From Larix sibirica (taxonomy: Eukaryota > Streptophyta > Pinopsida > Pinales > Pinaceae): 11,816 nucleotides of DNA. Every line of letters begins with the position of its first letter. The stretch's first letter is position 1. Position numbers and translations under genes: made by a program. Positions 1 to 8,242 of the stretch are shown piece by piece. The DNA lies in assembly GCA_004151065.3 (NCBI GenBank), contig NWUY0300031111.1, positions 4,862 through 16,677 of the forward strand, written 5' to 3'. The notes beneath the pieces were generated by a model. That model did not search any database and was not told the origin of the DNA. It was given only the letters and a program-made list of their open reading frames with translations.

Positions 1-49
1 ACTAGTCCAAGGTTCGAAAATTGGCCAAATTGGGTAAACTTTCAAATTA

Positions 50-340
50 GGGATATTACATAAGAGGCGCAAGGAAACTCAAGATATTCATACATACAGT
101 CCCAGACATGAAGATGATGGTCGCAGATGGAAAAAATATTAAGAACGTAGAAAGTTTCGTAAGGTGAAACTTCAAATACAAGTTTTTTAGTTGGAAATAG
201 AACTTTACACCGTACCTCTGGGTGGAGTAGACATCGTTTTAGGAGTCCAATGGCTATAAACATCGGGAAAATACTCGGCCAATCATAAAAAAAAATTCAT
301 CAAGTTCAAGTGGCAAGGACAAAAATATAAACTATATGGG
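50..340 (+). pseudogene. Retroviral-type aspartic protease tail, degenerate
   Basis: This is the C-terminal part of a gypsy pepsin-like protease and the linker to reverse transcriptase. Visible landmarks are a VADGK motif (frame 3, about 120-134) and then YTVPLGGVDIVLGVQWL (about 206-256, frame 2), the conserved stretch that follows the flap in plant gypsy proteases. After it comes the basic linker with KFKWQGQKYKLYGF (about 302-343). Frame-2 stops fall at 188, 257 and 359. The catalytic D-[ST]-G triad should lie near positions 40-70, but no frame there shows it; it appears mutated or deleted. The minus-strand open frame over 42-263 is an antisense shadow. Confidence 0.8.
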
Positions 341-1182
341 TTCCAACCACACCAGACGTAAGTGGTTTCATCTCATAAAATGGAAAGACTTATCTGAAAG
401 GGGGCATCAGTGTAAGTGATCCATTGTCATTAGATGGAGAGACAATATTCAGAACAAGATAATCCCAAAGAAGAAGAAATCCAAGACATACTTCAAAAAC
501 ACGAAAATATATTTCAAGACCTGCCCATCCAATTACCATGAGAAAGAAGTATCAAACATATTGTCGAGGTTAAACCAAGGTCAAGCCCTGTCAAAGTTAA
601 ACCCTATAGATACCCCCACCACACTAAAACATAAATAGAAATATTAGTTCAATACCTATTGAAATGTGGTGTTGTCACAAAGAACAAAGAATAAGGAACA
701 TGCGGCTCCAGTTGTATTAGTACAAAAGAAAGATGCCTCATTTAGATTATGAATATATATTACAGAGGATTAACAATCAAGAACAAGTTTTCAATTCCAT
801 TCATTAGTGACATGTTGGATGAACTTCATGAAGCAAAATATTTTTCAAAACTTGATTTAAGATTAGGTTACTATCAAATCAAGGTCAGATTAGAAGATGG
901 CACAAAGACTACTCTTCAAACTCATGAAGGCCACTATGAATTCAATGTAATGCATTTTGGATTAATAAATGCCCCCACCACCTTCCAAGTAGCTATGATT
1001 GAGCTATTCCAGCCACACCTCAGGAAATTTGTGTTAGTCTTCTTTGACAACATCCTTATATACAACAAGACATGGAAGGAACATCTCAAGCATCTGGAAC
1101 ATATACTATCGCTCCTAGAAGAAAACCAATTTTATGCAAAAAGGTCAAAATGTACATCTGACAAACAAGAAGTAGAAAACTT
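341..1182 (+). pseudogene. Ty3/gypsy reverse transcriptase, degenerate
   Basis: RNA-directed DNA polymerase domain of the gypsy pol. The linker and N-terminal part (about 341-750) carry frame-2 stops at 359, 395, 413, 431, 539, 632 and 692, and a frame-3 stop at 750. The longest intact piece starts at 749 and covers the fingers and palm: SIPFISDMLDELHEAKYFSK, then LDLRLGYYQI with a catalytic Asp at 854-856, and the HFGLINAPTTFQ stretch. The active-site box, normally [YF]xDD, reads F-F-D-N at 1040-1051, so the second metal-binding Asp is Asn. Thumb and connection residues follow to about 1182, where the frame changes. Enzyme activity is very unlikely. Confidence 0.93.
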
Positions 1183-1863
1183 GGTCACATTATCTCGGGG
1201 GAAGGAGTCAAGGTGGATCCAAAGAAAATCAAAGTGAGCAATGAATGGCCCCAACCAAAGAATACCTCCAAGCTAAGAGGATTCTTAGGATTGACCGTCT
1301 ACTATCGAAGATTCGTCAAGAACTATGCTAATTTAACCGTAACGCTAACCAACCTCCTTAAAAAGAATTCCTTTTAGTGGAGTGATGAAGCAGGAAGGTG
1401 TTTTGAGGCATTGCAATGAATTGTGTCTACAAATCATGTTTTGGCAACACCCTATTTCTCAAAACCATTCTTAATCGAATGTGATTCCCTAGGGTTTGGG
1501 ATAAGAACAGTCTTGATGCAAGAAGGACACTCAATTTCTTATGAAAGTAGGAAGTTAAACAAGAGGGAATGCTTATAGTCTACATACAACAAGGAGATGT
1601 TCACCATCATGCACACATTAACGAAATGGTGATAGTACCTTTTTAGAAGCAAGTTTAAGATCCATACAGATCATAACAGTCTTCAAGATTTGTTACAACA
1701 AAAGACGTTAACAACCAAACAACATAAGTGGATAGGGAAAATTGCTACACATGATATGGGAATCCTACATAAAAAGGGAAAAGACAACATAGTAGTTGAT
1801 GCTTTGTCCAAAAAAGACCAAGAAGTGCAAGCCTTTGCAGTATTGATGGTGGTTCCCGAATGA
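1183..1863 (+). pseudogene. Ty3/gypsy RT connection and RNase H domain, degenerate
   Basis: Frame 1 continues from the RT with the connection motif (LRGFLGLTVYYRRFV, about 1273-1317), then the RNase H-like domain. The first catalytic Asp lies in ECDSLGFGI (Asp codon 1483-1485), a YNKEMF segment near 1588 supplies the expected Glu, and TDHNSL near 1669 gives another conserved Asp. The final VVDALSKK (Asp 1798-1800) is the standard end of the gypsy RNase H. Stops interrupt it at 1375, 1417, 1576, 1630, 1633 and 1861. The tandem stops at 1630 and 1633, and the one at 1861, sit where the family usually has Arg, Gln and Trp codons, consistent with C-to-T or G-to-A decay. Confidence 0.9.
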
Positions 1864-3012
1864 CTGGATGAAATTCGAGTTGATCAAGCCAAAAATCCAG
1901 AGACTTACTCCATAATTAATGAAAAAAATAAGTACCCCAAATTTGAATGGAAAAATGACATCTTGTGGTATAAGGGAAGGATTTACTTAAGCCCCAACTC
2001 AAGTTTTAAAACCAAGGTACTTAAAGAATCCCATGATTGTCCAGCTGTAAGATTTGCAGGTGTTTTCAAAACCTATTATAATGCAAGACAATCATTTTTT
2101 TGGAAGGAAATGAATGCATACATTCAAAAATATGTAGCAGAAGGTGGCATTTACCAAAGAAATAAAAATGAAAATGTCCCAACCCCCGGGCTAGTCCATC
2201 CGTTGCACACCCAAAATCAGAAATGGGAATAAATCTCAATGGACTTCATTGAAGGATTACCCATGTCAAAAGGGAAGGACAAAATATTGGTGGTAGTAGA
2301 CAAACCAACCAAGTATGCACATTTTAGCTAGGTAAGAAAAATTAATTCCGCCAAGGATTTCTACAATTTACATGGGTTTCCAAAGATTATCGTTAGTGAC
2401 AGAGACGCCAAGTTTAAAGGAAATTTTTGGAGAGAATTTTGCAAACAAATTAGGACGTCACTTAACATGAGCTCAACTTACCATCCCCAAACATGCGTTC
2501 AAACATAAATCGTCAATAAATGCTTGGAAACCTACCTGCATTGTTTTGTAACCGGCAAGCAAAATAAATGGTTTCACTGGTTGCATCTTGCTGAATGGTG
2601 GCATAATTCCACATATCATACATCCACTAGAATGACACCATTCCAAGCTCTCTACGAATATGAACCCCCGAAATGGAAGGAGCTAGCTACAAATCAGATG
2701 AAGGTTGCATAAGTAAAAGATCATTTAGAAGAGAATACAAAATTTGTTCAAATACTCAAGGAGAATCTAAGTGTTGATAGGAATTGAATGAAACAACTAG
2801 CCGGTCAACATAGAACCGAAAGATAGTTTGAAATTGGATATTGGGTTTTTGTGAGACTACAACCCTATAAGCAATTATCACTTAAACAAGGCAGAAAGAA
2901 TAAACTAGCTCCAAGGTTTTATGGACAATATTAGATTAACATGAAGATTAGTCACGTGGCATATGGATTGGAATTTCCAGACACAAGTCGCATCCACAAC
3001 ATTTTTCATGTA
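1864..3012 (+). pseudogene. Ty3/gypsy integrase, degenerate
   Basis: Frame 1. The zinc-binding region covers about 2020-2160. The first His is present (2032-2034), but the second His position reads Phe (2053-2055) and the two Cys positions read Gly (2143-2145) and Tyr (2152-2154). The core starts with MDFIEGLP (first Asp 2242-2244). The second Asp is in VSDRDAKF (2398-2400). The Glu of the DDE triad falls exactly 36 codons later at 2506-2508 and is a stop codon. The TKYAHF to LHGFPK interval is shorter than usual, suggesting a small deletion. Further stops lie at 2230, 2329, 2710, 2785, 2824, 2932 and 3013. The C-terminal part shows KLAPRFYG (2902-2925), the start of a GPY/F-like module. Confidence 0.92.
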
Positions 3013-3044
3013 TAATGTCTGAAAAAGGTGTTAGGACAACATTA

Positions 3045-3250
3045 GAAAGTATTCATATGTTGGACGATGAAGGACGAATTATCTTCGAACGAGAAGCTAT
3101 TATTGCTACCAGGGAAAAGAGATTGCGCTCTCGAGTGATTAAAGACTATCTTATTAAATGGAAAAATCTTCCTGAAGAAGGCACATATTGTGAATGGGAA
3201 CACTTTTGACAACTAAATCCCTCATTGCCATTGCTTTGAGGACAAAACAA
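3045..3250 (+). pseudogene. Integrase C-terminal chromodomain
   Basis: Frame 3 is open from 3015 to a stop at 3207-3209. From about 3060 it encodes LDDEGRIIFEREAI, then TREKRLRSRVIKDYLIKWKN and a Trp-containing end (CEWEHF). The YLIKWKNLPEE segment is the chromodomain core, which in chromoviruses sits at the integrase C-terminus and is thought to steer integration through chromatin marks. This is the least damaged module of the element. A frame shift (1 to 3) near 3045 separates it from the integrase. After the stop, residues typical of the element's tail (LNPSLPLL) continue to another stop at 3237. It is a relic, not a stand-alone chromodomain gene. Confidence 0.85.
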
Positions 3251-4077
3251 ATTTTAAGAGAAAAACAATATTACATACATAAAATTATATGTAAACATAT
3301 AAATAAAAGTTCATAATATTTAATAATTAATAAATTGTAATATTAATTGAAAAGTTGCATCCTTCGAGTTAATCATGAGATGGAATCTAAATAACATCAT
3401 TTATTATATATTTTCATAGACCTAATCATATACACGGTTAAGAAGATCCTCTATTATTTTCATAGACCTAATAAACCTTCCAAAAAATCACACCTCGTAT
3501 CTCTGAGCACCATAACCATCTAAATTCACTTAAGTGTTTCTTTTCTCTACTTTAAAAGTATATTAATGTTTAAGATCATAATTTCATTTCGGCGTTCCTA
3601 TTCTCCACTTTAAAAATATACTAATGGTCAATATCATAAATTTTTATTCTTAACTTAGAATTAACGTCTTTGAACTCGAATTTGCCTAAGGAGCTCATGT
3701 GTGCATAAGACCTTGGCTTGACATGTCACCATTGTTAAAGGTGAAATAAATGTTCACTCTTAGAATATTCGGTAGGCTTTAGAAACAATAAAATATAGCG
3801 AACATTTTTTATAATGGTTCCTTCAATGCTATACTAAGGCCATCGGCACAAACATCCTTTTTAACTTTTATATTTCTACAAAAGTGTATGAATTAATATA
3901 GTTAGGTATTTATTTTTATTTTTTTAATGTACAAAGTAAAGATTAAAGATTATTAGGTGTATAGTGATTTAATATTCAATAGTGAATATTTAAAATGAAG
4001 TAATCAAAATAATAAAAGATAATTAAATAATAAATTAAGGAAAGTTTGAAATACAATTATTACAATAAGGTTTAATA
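3251..4077. other. AT-rich non-coding stretch downstream of the retroelement
   Basis: No convincing reading frame, RNA gene or LTR boundary is visible on either strand. It might contain an eroded 3' LTR of the chromovirus, but the matching 5' LTR lies outside the window, so this cannot be tested here. The only structure is short imperfect repeats: a 37-base pair at 3544-3580 and 3602-3638, and a shorter repeated TTTTCATAGACCTAAT near 3411 and 3458. Confidence 0.6.
3544..3638 (+). repeat. Imperfect 37-base direct repeat, 58-base period
   Basis: The unit beginning TCTCTACTTTAAAAGTATAT (3544-3580) recurs as TCTCCACTTTAAAAATATAC (3602-3638) with several substitutions and no gap. Two copies only. 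It looks like an old local tandem duplication in non-coding DNA and no function is evident. Confidence 0.7.
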
Positions 4078-4162
4078 AGAGCGTTATATCACTTACAAGA
4101 ATTAAACCTAGGTGGGGAGNAGAGCATCATGTCACTTACAAGAATTGAACCTAGGTGGGGAG
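4078..4162 (+). repeat. 42-base near-identical direct repeat flanking a single n
   Basis: Positions 4078-4119 and 4121-4162 align over 42 bases with four mismatches, all transitions, and the n at 4120 lies between them. The first copy ends exactly at the n and the second starts directly after it. This fits the end of one contig overlapping the start of the next without being merged. A genuine local tandem repeat that broke the assembly is the alternative. The reverse complement contains GGTTCAATTCT, which resembles a tRNA B box, but no convincing A box is present. Confidence 0.8.
4120..4120. other. Assembly gap (single n)
   Basis: A single undetermined base marks a contig join. Sequence on its two sides overlaps by 42 near-identical bases, so the real distance is probably negative, meaning an overlap rather than missing sequence. 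Confidence 0.85.
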
Positions 4163-4168
4163 GGCAAC

Positions 4169-4255
4169 AATCTTTCCTCCCAATACTAACATACAACTTT
4201 TCTATTTTTATTAATCTTTCCTCCCAATACTAATATACAACTTTTCTATTTTATT
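4169..4255 (+). repeat. Two-copy tandem repeat, 44-base unit
   Basis: The unit starting AATCTTTCCTCCCAATACTA occupies 4169-4212 and recurs at 4213-4255 with one substitution and a one-base shorter T run. It is a recent local duplication in AT-rich DNA with no coding potential. Confidence 0.85.
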
Positions 4256-4852
4256 AATTTTAAATTTTTTCTATTTTGTTAACTTTAAAATTAAAAATAA
4301 TAAAGATTTAAGTAGATTGTATTCAAAAATTTTAAAATGACTAAATAATTTTTTTATATTTTCAATTGTATCTATATTAAATTAACATACAATTTTTTTT
4401 ATTCTTTTAACTTAATTTTTTTCGTTCAAAAAAATATCTCAAATGAAAAGTATTTACCTATATTTCACATAAATAATCACATATATTTTTAAATAACTAA
4501 ATCATACAAAACTATAAATTACAGTAAAAAGAACTTATAAATACAAAAATTAATTATATATAATTATTATATTAAAAAATACAATTTTTTTATTTGATTA
4601 CATATTATTAGGCTAAATTATACAAAACTATAAAATCACATTAAAAATAACTCACAATAAAAAAAATTTTAAATTAAAATATTGTAAAAATATTTAAATT
4701 AAAATATTATAAAAATACAAAATTTTAGATGGAAATTAAATTTGATTGAACCAACCTGGTAAAGAGATTGTCCCATATCTTTTATGAAATTAATTTTGTA
4801 ATTATTAATAATTTAGAAGAAGGATTGCACTTAAACAATGCCAAGAGGCCAA
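4256..4852. other. Very AT-rich non-coding DNA
   Basis: There is no gene on either strand. The stretch is dominated by A/T runs and carries small internal repeats: AAATTAAAATATT units at 4671-4695 and 4696-4718, and a TACAAAACTATAAA motif near 4504 and 4621. No promoter or RNA gene can be supported here. The segment is unique sequence immediately before the large duplicated block. Confidence 0.6.
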
Positions 4853-6242
4853 CACTCCATCTCACAACCTTTTGTGTAGATAAACATTTTAGGTCTTTGT
4901 ATGAACGTTTTAGGTTTTTATTTTAATAACAAAAATGAATAAGTTTGTAGTATATAAAAGAGGTTGTAGCAGATGTTGAACAACCATGTTACAAAATCAT
5001 AGAAACTTTTGGCTATGTGAGGCTTCAAAATTCCAAATTCGGTAGTTTCCCAAGCAAAACAAAATTACACACTTATAAACTAAAAGCAAGACTAATCTTG
5101 TACTAAGTTATAATAGCTATGCCATTAACGATTAGTGGATGTGCCTTCCATAAAACTTGATGGAGGCTTTGGCTTGATCAAATGTGGTGTGGCCAAGTTC
5201 GATTATGTTGTTTGCAAAACTGGCTTTCTAGGCTAGTACCAACGCTTGGTGTTGTTGAATGACACCAATGAAATTGCTCGATATGCATTCCTTTAACCTT
5301 GTGCTGGCATTTGGTAGTGCAATACTTCCAATTGTGCTTCCGGCCTTGCAATTCTTGCTTCCATGTATTCCTTTACTCGTTGAATCGATTGAAATTCCTT
5401 ACGACCCCTTCCTTACCTTGATTAACAGCTTATGTTCTTCCATTATCTTCCAATCTTCTTAATTTTGCGTTGCGGAGCTAAGCTCATGCTTGGTGCTCCA
5501 CCCAGGCTACGTGCCAAAAATCATGCTCATTGATGGTTCAAGAGGAGGAAGTCCCCTCTCGATTTGAGAGAGTCACTTCTTTATCGTTGACATGAACTTA
5601 TGCCAGCCTTGGCACTTATGGTTTAGGTTTATAAACGTGGGTTACATTATATTATATTTTCTTGAAGCGAGGTCCCCTTCCTTGAGTGTCCTTACTGCCT
5701 AATTTATTTGTTGATCTACTACTTGATTTAGTTCCCAAAACACATATTTGAATGACAAATTAGTGAAACGATTCTTGCATATTCTATATGTTGATTCAAA
5801 ACGAGATTCTTGAAAAAAATTTAAGTATATATATAACCATTAATAATTCTTGATTTCCCAACACTACTAAATTACTTTTATTTCAGAAAATAATGTAATC
5901 CTTTACACAATAAGATTGCTTATAATAAATTATTTGTCTTAGTACCCAAACCAAAAGCGTATGGTTTCTTTATTTTTCCTATTGGGTCTTGCTGCCCCAA
6001 TGAACGTTTTAGTTTTGATTTATGTCCAAGGAGCAATTTCGATTAATCAAATTCACTTAATTCTAATAATTATTTGAATATAAATTTTTATCGTGTTACC
6101 AAACGCCAACTTTCGTTCATTAAAGTTTCGTATGATTCGAAATTCCTTTCTCCCCCGTTAAGGTTTACGCCTGGCTAATGCATTGACGTGACCTCCAGCA
6201 AGGACGAGGAAACCACCGACCACGGCTTTCGTTTTCCTCTCC
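4853..6242 (+). other. 5' flank of the Dicer-like gene, copy 1, no supported gene
   Basis: About 1.4 kb upstream of the Dicer-like start shows no recognisable gene. An open frame of 67 codons at 5259-5462 is hydrophobic by composition but has no family match that I recognise and no coding context. On the minus strand, stretches such as that near 5670-5735 and 5135-5235 read as plausible protein for 10-35 residues but are broken by stops, so an old pseudogene or transposon fragment is possible. A strong TATA-like TATATAAAAG lies at 4951-4960, too far upstream to serve the Dicer-like start directly. The same sequence is at 8335-9724. Confidence 0.5.
4951..4960 (+). promoter_or_regulatory. TATA-box-like motif TATATAAAAG
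   Basis: This matches the plant TATA consensus closely and precedes an unannotated region. It is 1.4 kb from the Dicer-like start codon, so if it works it would drive a different or much longer transcript. It recurs at 8433-8442 in copy 2. A/T-rich context makes chance matches common. Confidence 0.25.
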
Positions 6243-6255
6243 TTATTTATATTTT
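6243..6255 (+). promoter_or_regulatory. Candidate core promoter (TATA-like) of the Dicer-like gene, copy 1
   Basis: TTATTTATATTTT stands in a stretch that becomes GC-richer towards the coding start. A transcription start about 30 bases on (near 6280) would give a leader of roughly 95 nucleotides that is pyrimidine-rich and free of ATG, and the next ATG would be 6376. An upstream ATG at 6264 would be excluded by that start site. A TGACGTGA element with an ACGT core (bZIP-like) lies just upstream at 6184-6191. All of this is inference from position and motif. Confidence 0.4.
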
Positions 6256-6375
6256 GACCAGGCATGACTTTTTCCAGACTGATTGGCTTGCTTCAAGACA
6301 TTCTCTCTGGCGCGGCCCTCGTTTTTTTTTTGATCCCTCTCGTTTCGCTACTCTGCCCCTTCCGGATTTCCGGGA

Positions 6376-6792
6376 ATGGCGATCATACAAGAATTACAGG
6401 CAGAGGGCAAAGATTTAGCGATTGTGAGGATGAGTGAGTTGCCATTGCACGGGAATGAGAAATTCTCAACAGACCCTTCTACCACAGAATGCCAACAGAG
6501 AGATCCCAAAGAGATCGCCAGAAGGTTAAATTTACCTTTATTTTGTTAAATTCTTTTTGAAATTCATGTTCGAAGGTTTGGTACATTTTCCGTTCTGTTA
6601 TGTAAATGTAACAGATATCAGCTGCAACTATGCGAGAAAGCCAAGGAAGAGAATATCATAGTGTACCTGGAAACAGGGTGCGGAAAGACTCTCATAGCTG
6701 TTTTGCTAATCCAAGAGTTCGCCGAGGCTATCAAAAAGCCGGGGAGGAATGTCTGCGTTTTCCTGGCTCCTACCGTCCCTCTCGTTGAACAG
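6376..6792 (+). CDS. DCL4: Dicer-like protein, DCL4 type, exons 1-2 (5' partial gene), copy 1
   Basis: The model is join(6376..6524,6615..6792) and gives 109 codons. Exon 1 starts at ATG 6376, the first in-frame ATG after a stop at 6331-6333. Its first 40 or so residues are poorly conserved. From about residue 43 it reads [20 protein letters not shown], then the Walker A motif ETGCGKT (residues 69-75) and motif Ia [10 protein letters not shown] (100-109). These are the opening motifs of the Dicer superfamily-2 helicase domain. GCGKT rather than GAGKT or GSGKT, with PTVPLVEQ, points to DCL4, which processes long dsRNA into 21-nucleotide siRNAs (tasiRNA and antiviral silencing). The codon for Arg50 is split by intron 1. 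Rest of helicase, PAZ, RNase III and dsRNA-binding domains are absent. Met19 (6430) is an alternative start. DCL2 is less likely. Confidence 0.82.
6525..6614 (+). other. Intron 1 of the Dicer-like gene, copy 1
   Basis: This is a 90-base GT-AG intron, AAG|GTTAAA at the donor and TAACAG|ATAT at the acceptor, with a T-rich interior. Removal joins two Dicer-homologous exons in frame across a split Arg codon. Reading through it meets a stop (TAA) soon after the donor. Its presence shows that the locus is not a processed retrocopy. Confidence 0.8.
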
Positions 6793-7503
6793 GTATGGGC
6801 GAAATTTAGCGAAGTTCTTCTAAGTTTGGTTGAGTTCTGGCAATTCTGTGGGCTTTTTTAAGTTTTTCCATTTTCCAAAGCTAGCGCCTAACAATTTTTT
6901 CATGAAGTGATGAATGGTCCAGCATTGCTTTCCCCGTACACAAAACCAAAAGGTAACGGCGTCCTAGGGTCTGAAAGTTCGACAGCAAACTAAAATTAGA
7001 CAACCAGCAGAAATATTAAATGCTATCATATGGTCACTTGGCTTTTATCTGAGAGATTTCCTGAAACTATGGTAAGCCGATTACAAGGAATTATCAGAAT
7101 CACGTTTACGAAAATTTTCAAGGTTTAAAGTCGAAACCTAGTACATTCTGTTAAATTTTTCAATGGCAGATATTCTGCATTTCCTTTATTCAAGAGATTT
7201 GTCAAGCAAGCCATATTTTAAGATTCTCTTAAACACAGCAATGGAGAACTAAGTTGCCTAGGTGGTGGAAAGCATAGTAGCTGTATTAGACTTTCATGTA
7301 GAGTTTGAAATTCGGTGGATATTCCACACATAGTATAGATACGGTAGAATTAACTGAATGCTTGGATATATTTAAACTTTTAAATATCGAGTAAATGTTA
7401 CTACGTGTGCTGAAATATATGTTAAAGAGCGTGGGACTTAAACTAGAATAGCAATAGAGCTAATAATAGCTCATACTAACAATGACTTTACCATCACAAG
7501 ACA

Positions 7504-7749
7504 CTAGCCACATTTATAAACCTTCAGTTGATACGCTCTTTCATATAAATAAATATAGCTAATAAAGCACAGTGTTCCACCAAGTTTTCTGGATGTCGGA
7601 GCATAGGAGCGGGAAACGCACATGGGGCCGTGTGGAGACCACCTCAAAATTTTAGGAAAATCAATGGGGAATGGGGGGACGTCGGGGCCGGTCTTTAAAA
7701 TTATTAAAAAAAATAGAAATCCCAACATCTTAACATAACAATTCCTCAT
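7504..7749 (-). other. GC-rich patch with minus-strand open frame, unidentified, copy 1
   Basis: An 81-codon minus-strand frame overlaps an unusual GC-rich island (about 7590-7700, with G runs such as ATGGGGGGACGTCGGGGCC) set in AT-rich intron. The product is rich in Pro, Phe and Cys and matches no family that I recognise. The island is more likely part of an inserted repetitive element than a gene. Copy 2 is at 10986-11231. Confidence 0.3.
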
Positions 7750-7857
7750 CCCATCACCATTTAAATACTAAATACTAAATTCATCATTGTGCAATGCAAA
7801 CATGAGTCATTATTGATTCATTTATCATATTTGAGTATTTGAATTTCACATTGATAA

Positions 7858-7873
7858 ATTATAAATTTATAAT
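7858..7873. repeat. 16-base perfect palindrome ATTATAAATTTATAAT
   Basis: This perfect inverted repeat without a spacer consists only of A and T. In AT-rich DNA it may be chance. It recurs in copy 2 at 11340-11355. Confidence 0.4.
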
Positions 7874-8242
7874 ATATTTACATCTTTTCAAAGTGAAATT
7901 TATAACTCAACAATAGATAAATCTGAATTATAAACTCCTACAAATTTGAAATAGTACATCTACTATACATAACTACACCTACAAATATATAACATAACCA
8001 ATAGATACTGAAGTATGAAATCAGAAATATTAAATAGTAAATTAAAATTACTCAAAAATAGTAAGGAGTGACAAGTGAAAGACTCGGTTTGAGGTCATCA
8101 ATGATAGTGTCTAGAGTCAAAAGTTAAACTGAAAACTAACAATGTACAACAAACATTGAAAACAAACATAGCTGAAAGAAATCAACATCAAAAGAGCATC
8201 AAGTGACAATTCCAATTCCATGGATTAGTCCTCTTTGTCCAT

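Larger units (their letters stand above)
1..3250 (+). mobile_element. Degenerate Ty3/gypsy chromovirus pol region (truncated, no LTRs seen)
   Basis: Translation in shifting frames gives the gypsy pol order: protease tail, reverse transcriptase, RNase H, integrase with an HHCC-like region and DDE core, and a C-terminal chromodomain. That order, with integrase after RNase H and a chromodomain last, marks a plant chromovirus-type Ty3/gypsy element. The frame changes from 3 to 2 (near 158), 2 to 3 (near 705), 3 to 2 (near 750), 2 to 1 (near 1183) and 1 to 3 (near 3045). I count about 26 in-frame stops. The gag region and 5' LTR lie outside the window, and no polypurine tract or 3' LTR start is evident after 3250. 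The element cannot encode a working polyprotein. The lineage within chromoviruses cannot be assigned by eye. Confidence 0.93.

Noticed and set aside
42-263. Minus-strand 73-codon open frame
   Set aside because: It is antisense to the recognisable protease tail of the chromovirus and has no family resemblance.
4078-4255. CRISPR-like or satellite array
   Set aside because: There are only two copies of each of two different short units, without regular spacers, in a plant genome.
3251-4852. 3' LTR of the chromovirus
   Set aside because: No polypurine tract, TG start or matching 5' copy is visible in the window, so it cannot be supported, although an eroded LTR may be present.
5259-5462. 67-codon hydrophobic frame (also 8741-8944), considered as a small membrane protein
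   Set aside because: There is no recognisable family and no promoter or coding context. The composition follows from T-rich DNA, and the identical second copy comes from the duplication, not from conservation.
6188-6418. 76-codon plus-strand frame overlapping Dicer-like exon 1 (also 9670-9900)
   Set aside because: It starts at a non-ATG codon, lies in another frame from the conserved Dicer sequence and mostly covers the presumed promoter and leader.
6264-6437. ATG-initiated 57-codon frame overlapping the Dicer-like start, a possible regulatory upstream ORF
   Set aside because: The ATG is only about 10 bases after the TATA-like motif, so it probably lies upstream of the transcription start. 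It would matter only if transcription starts further upstream.
6661-6861. 66-codon frame read straight through exon 2 into intron 2 (also 10143-10343)
   Set aside because: The Dicer similarity starts before 6661 and stops sharply at the GT donor at 6793. The residues after it are intron translation.
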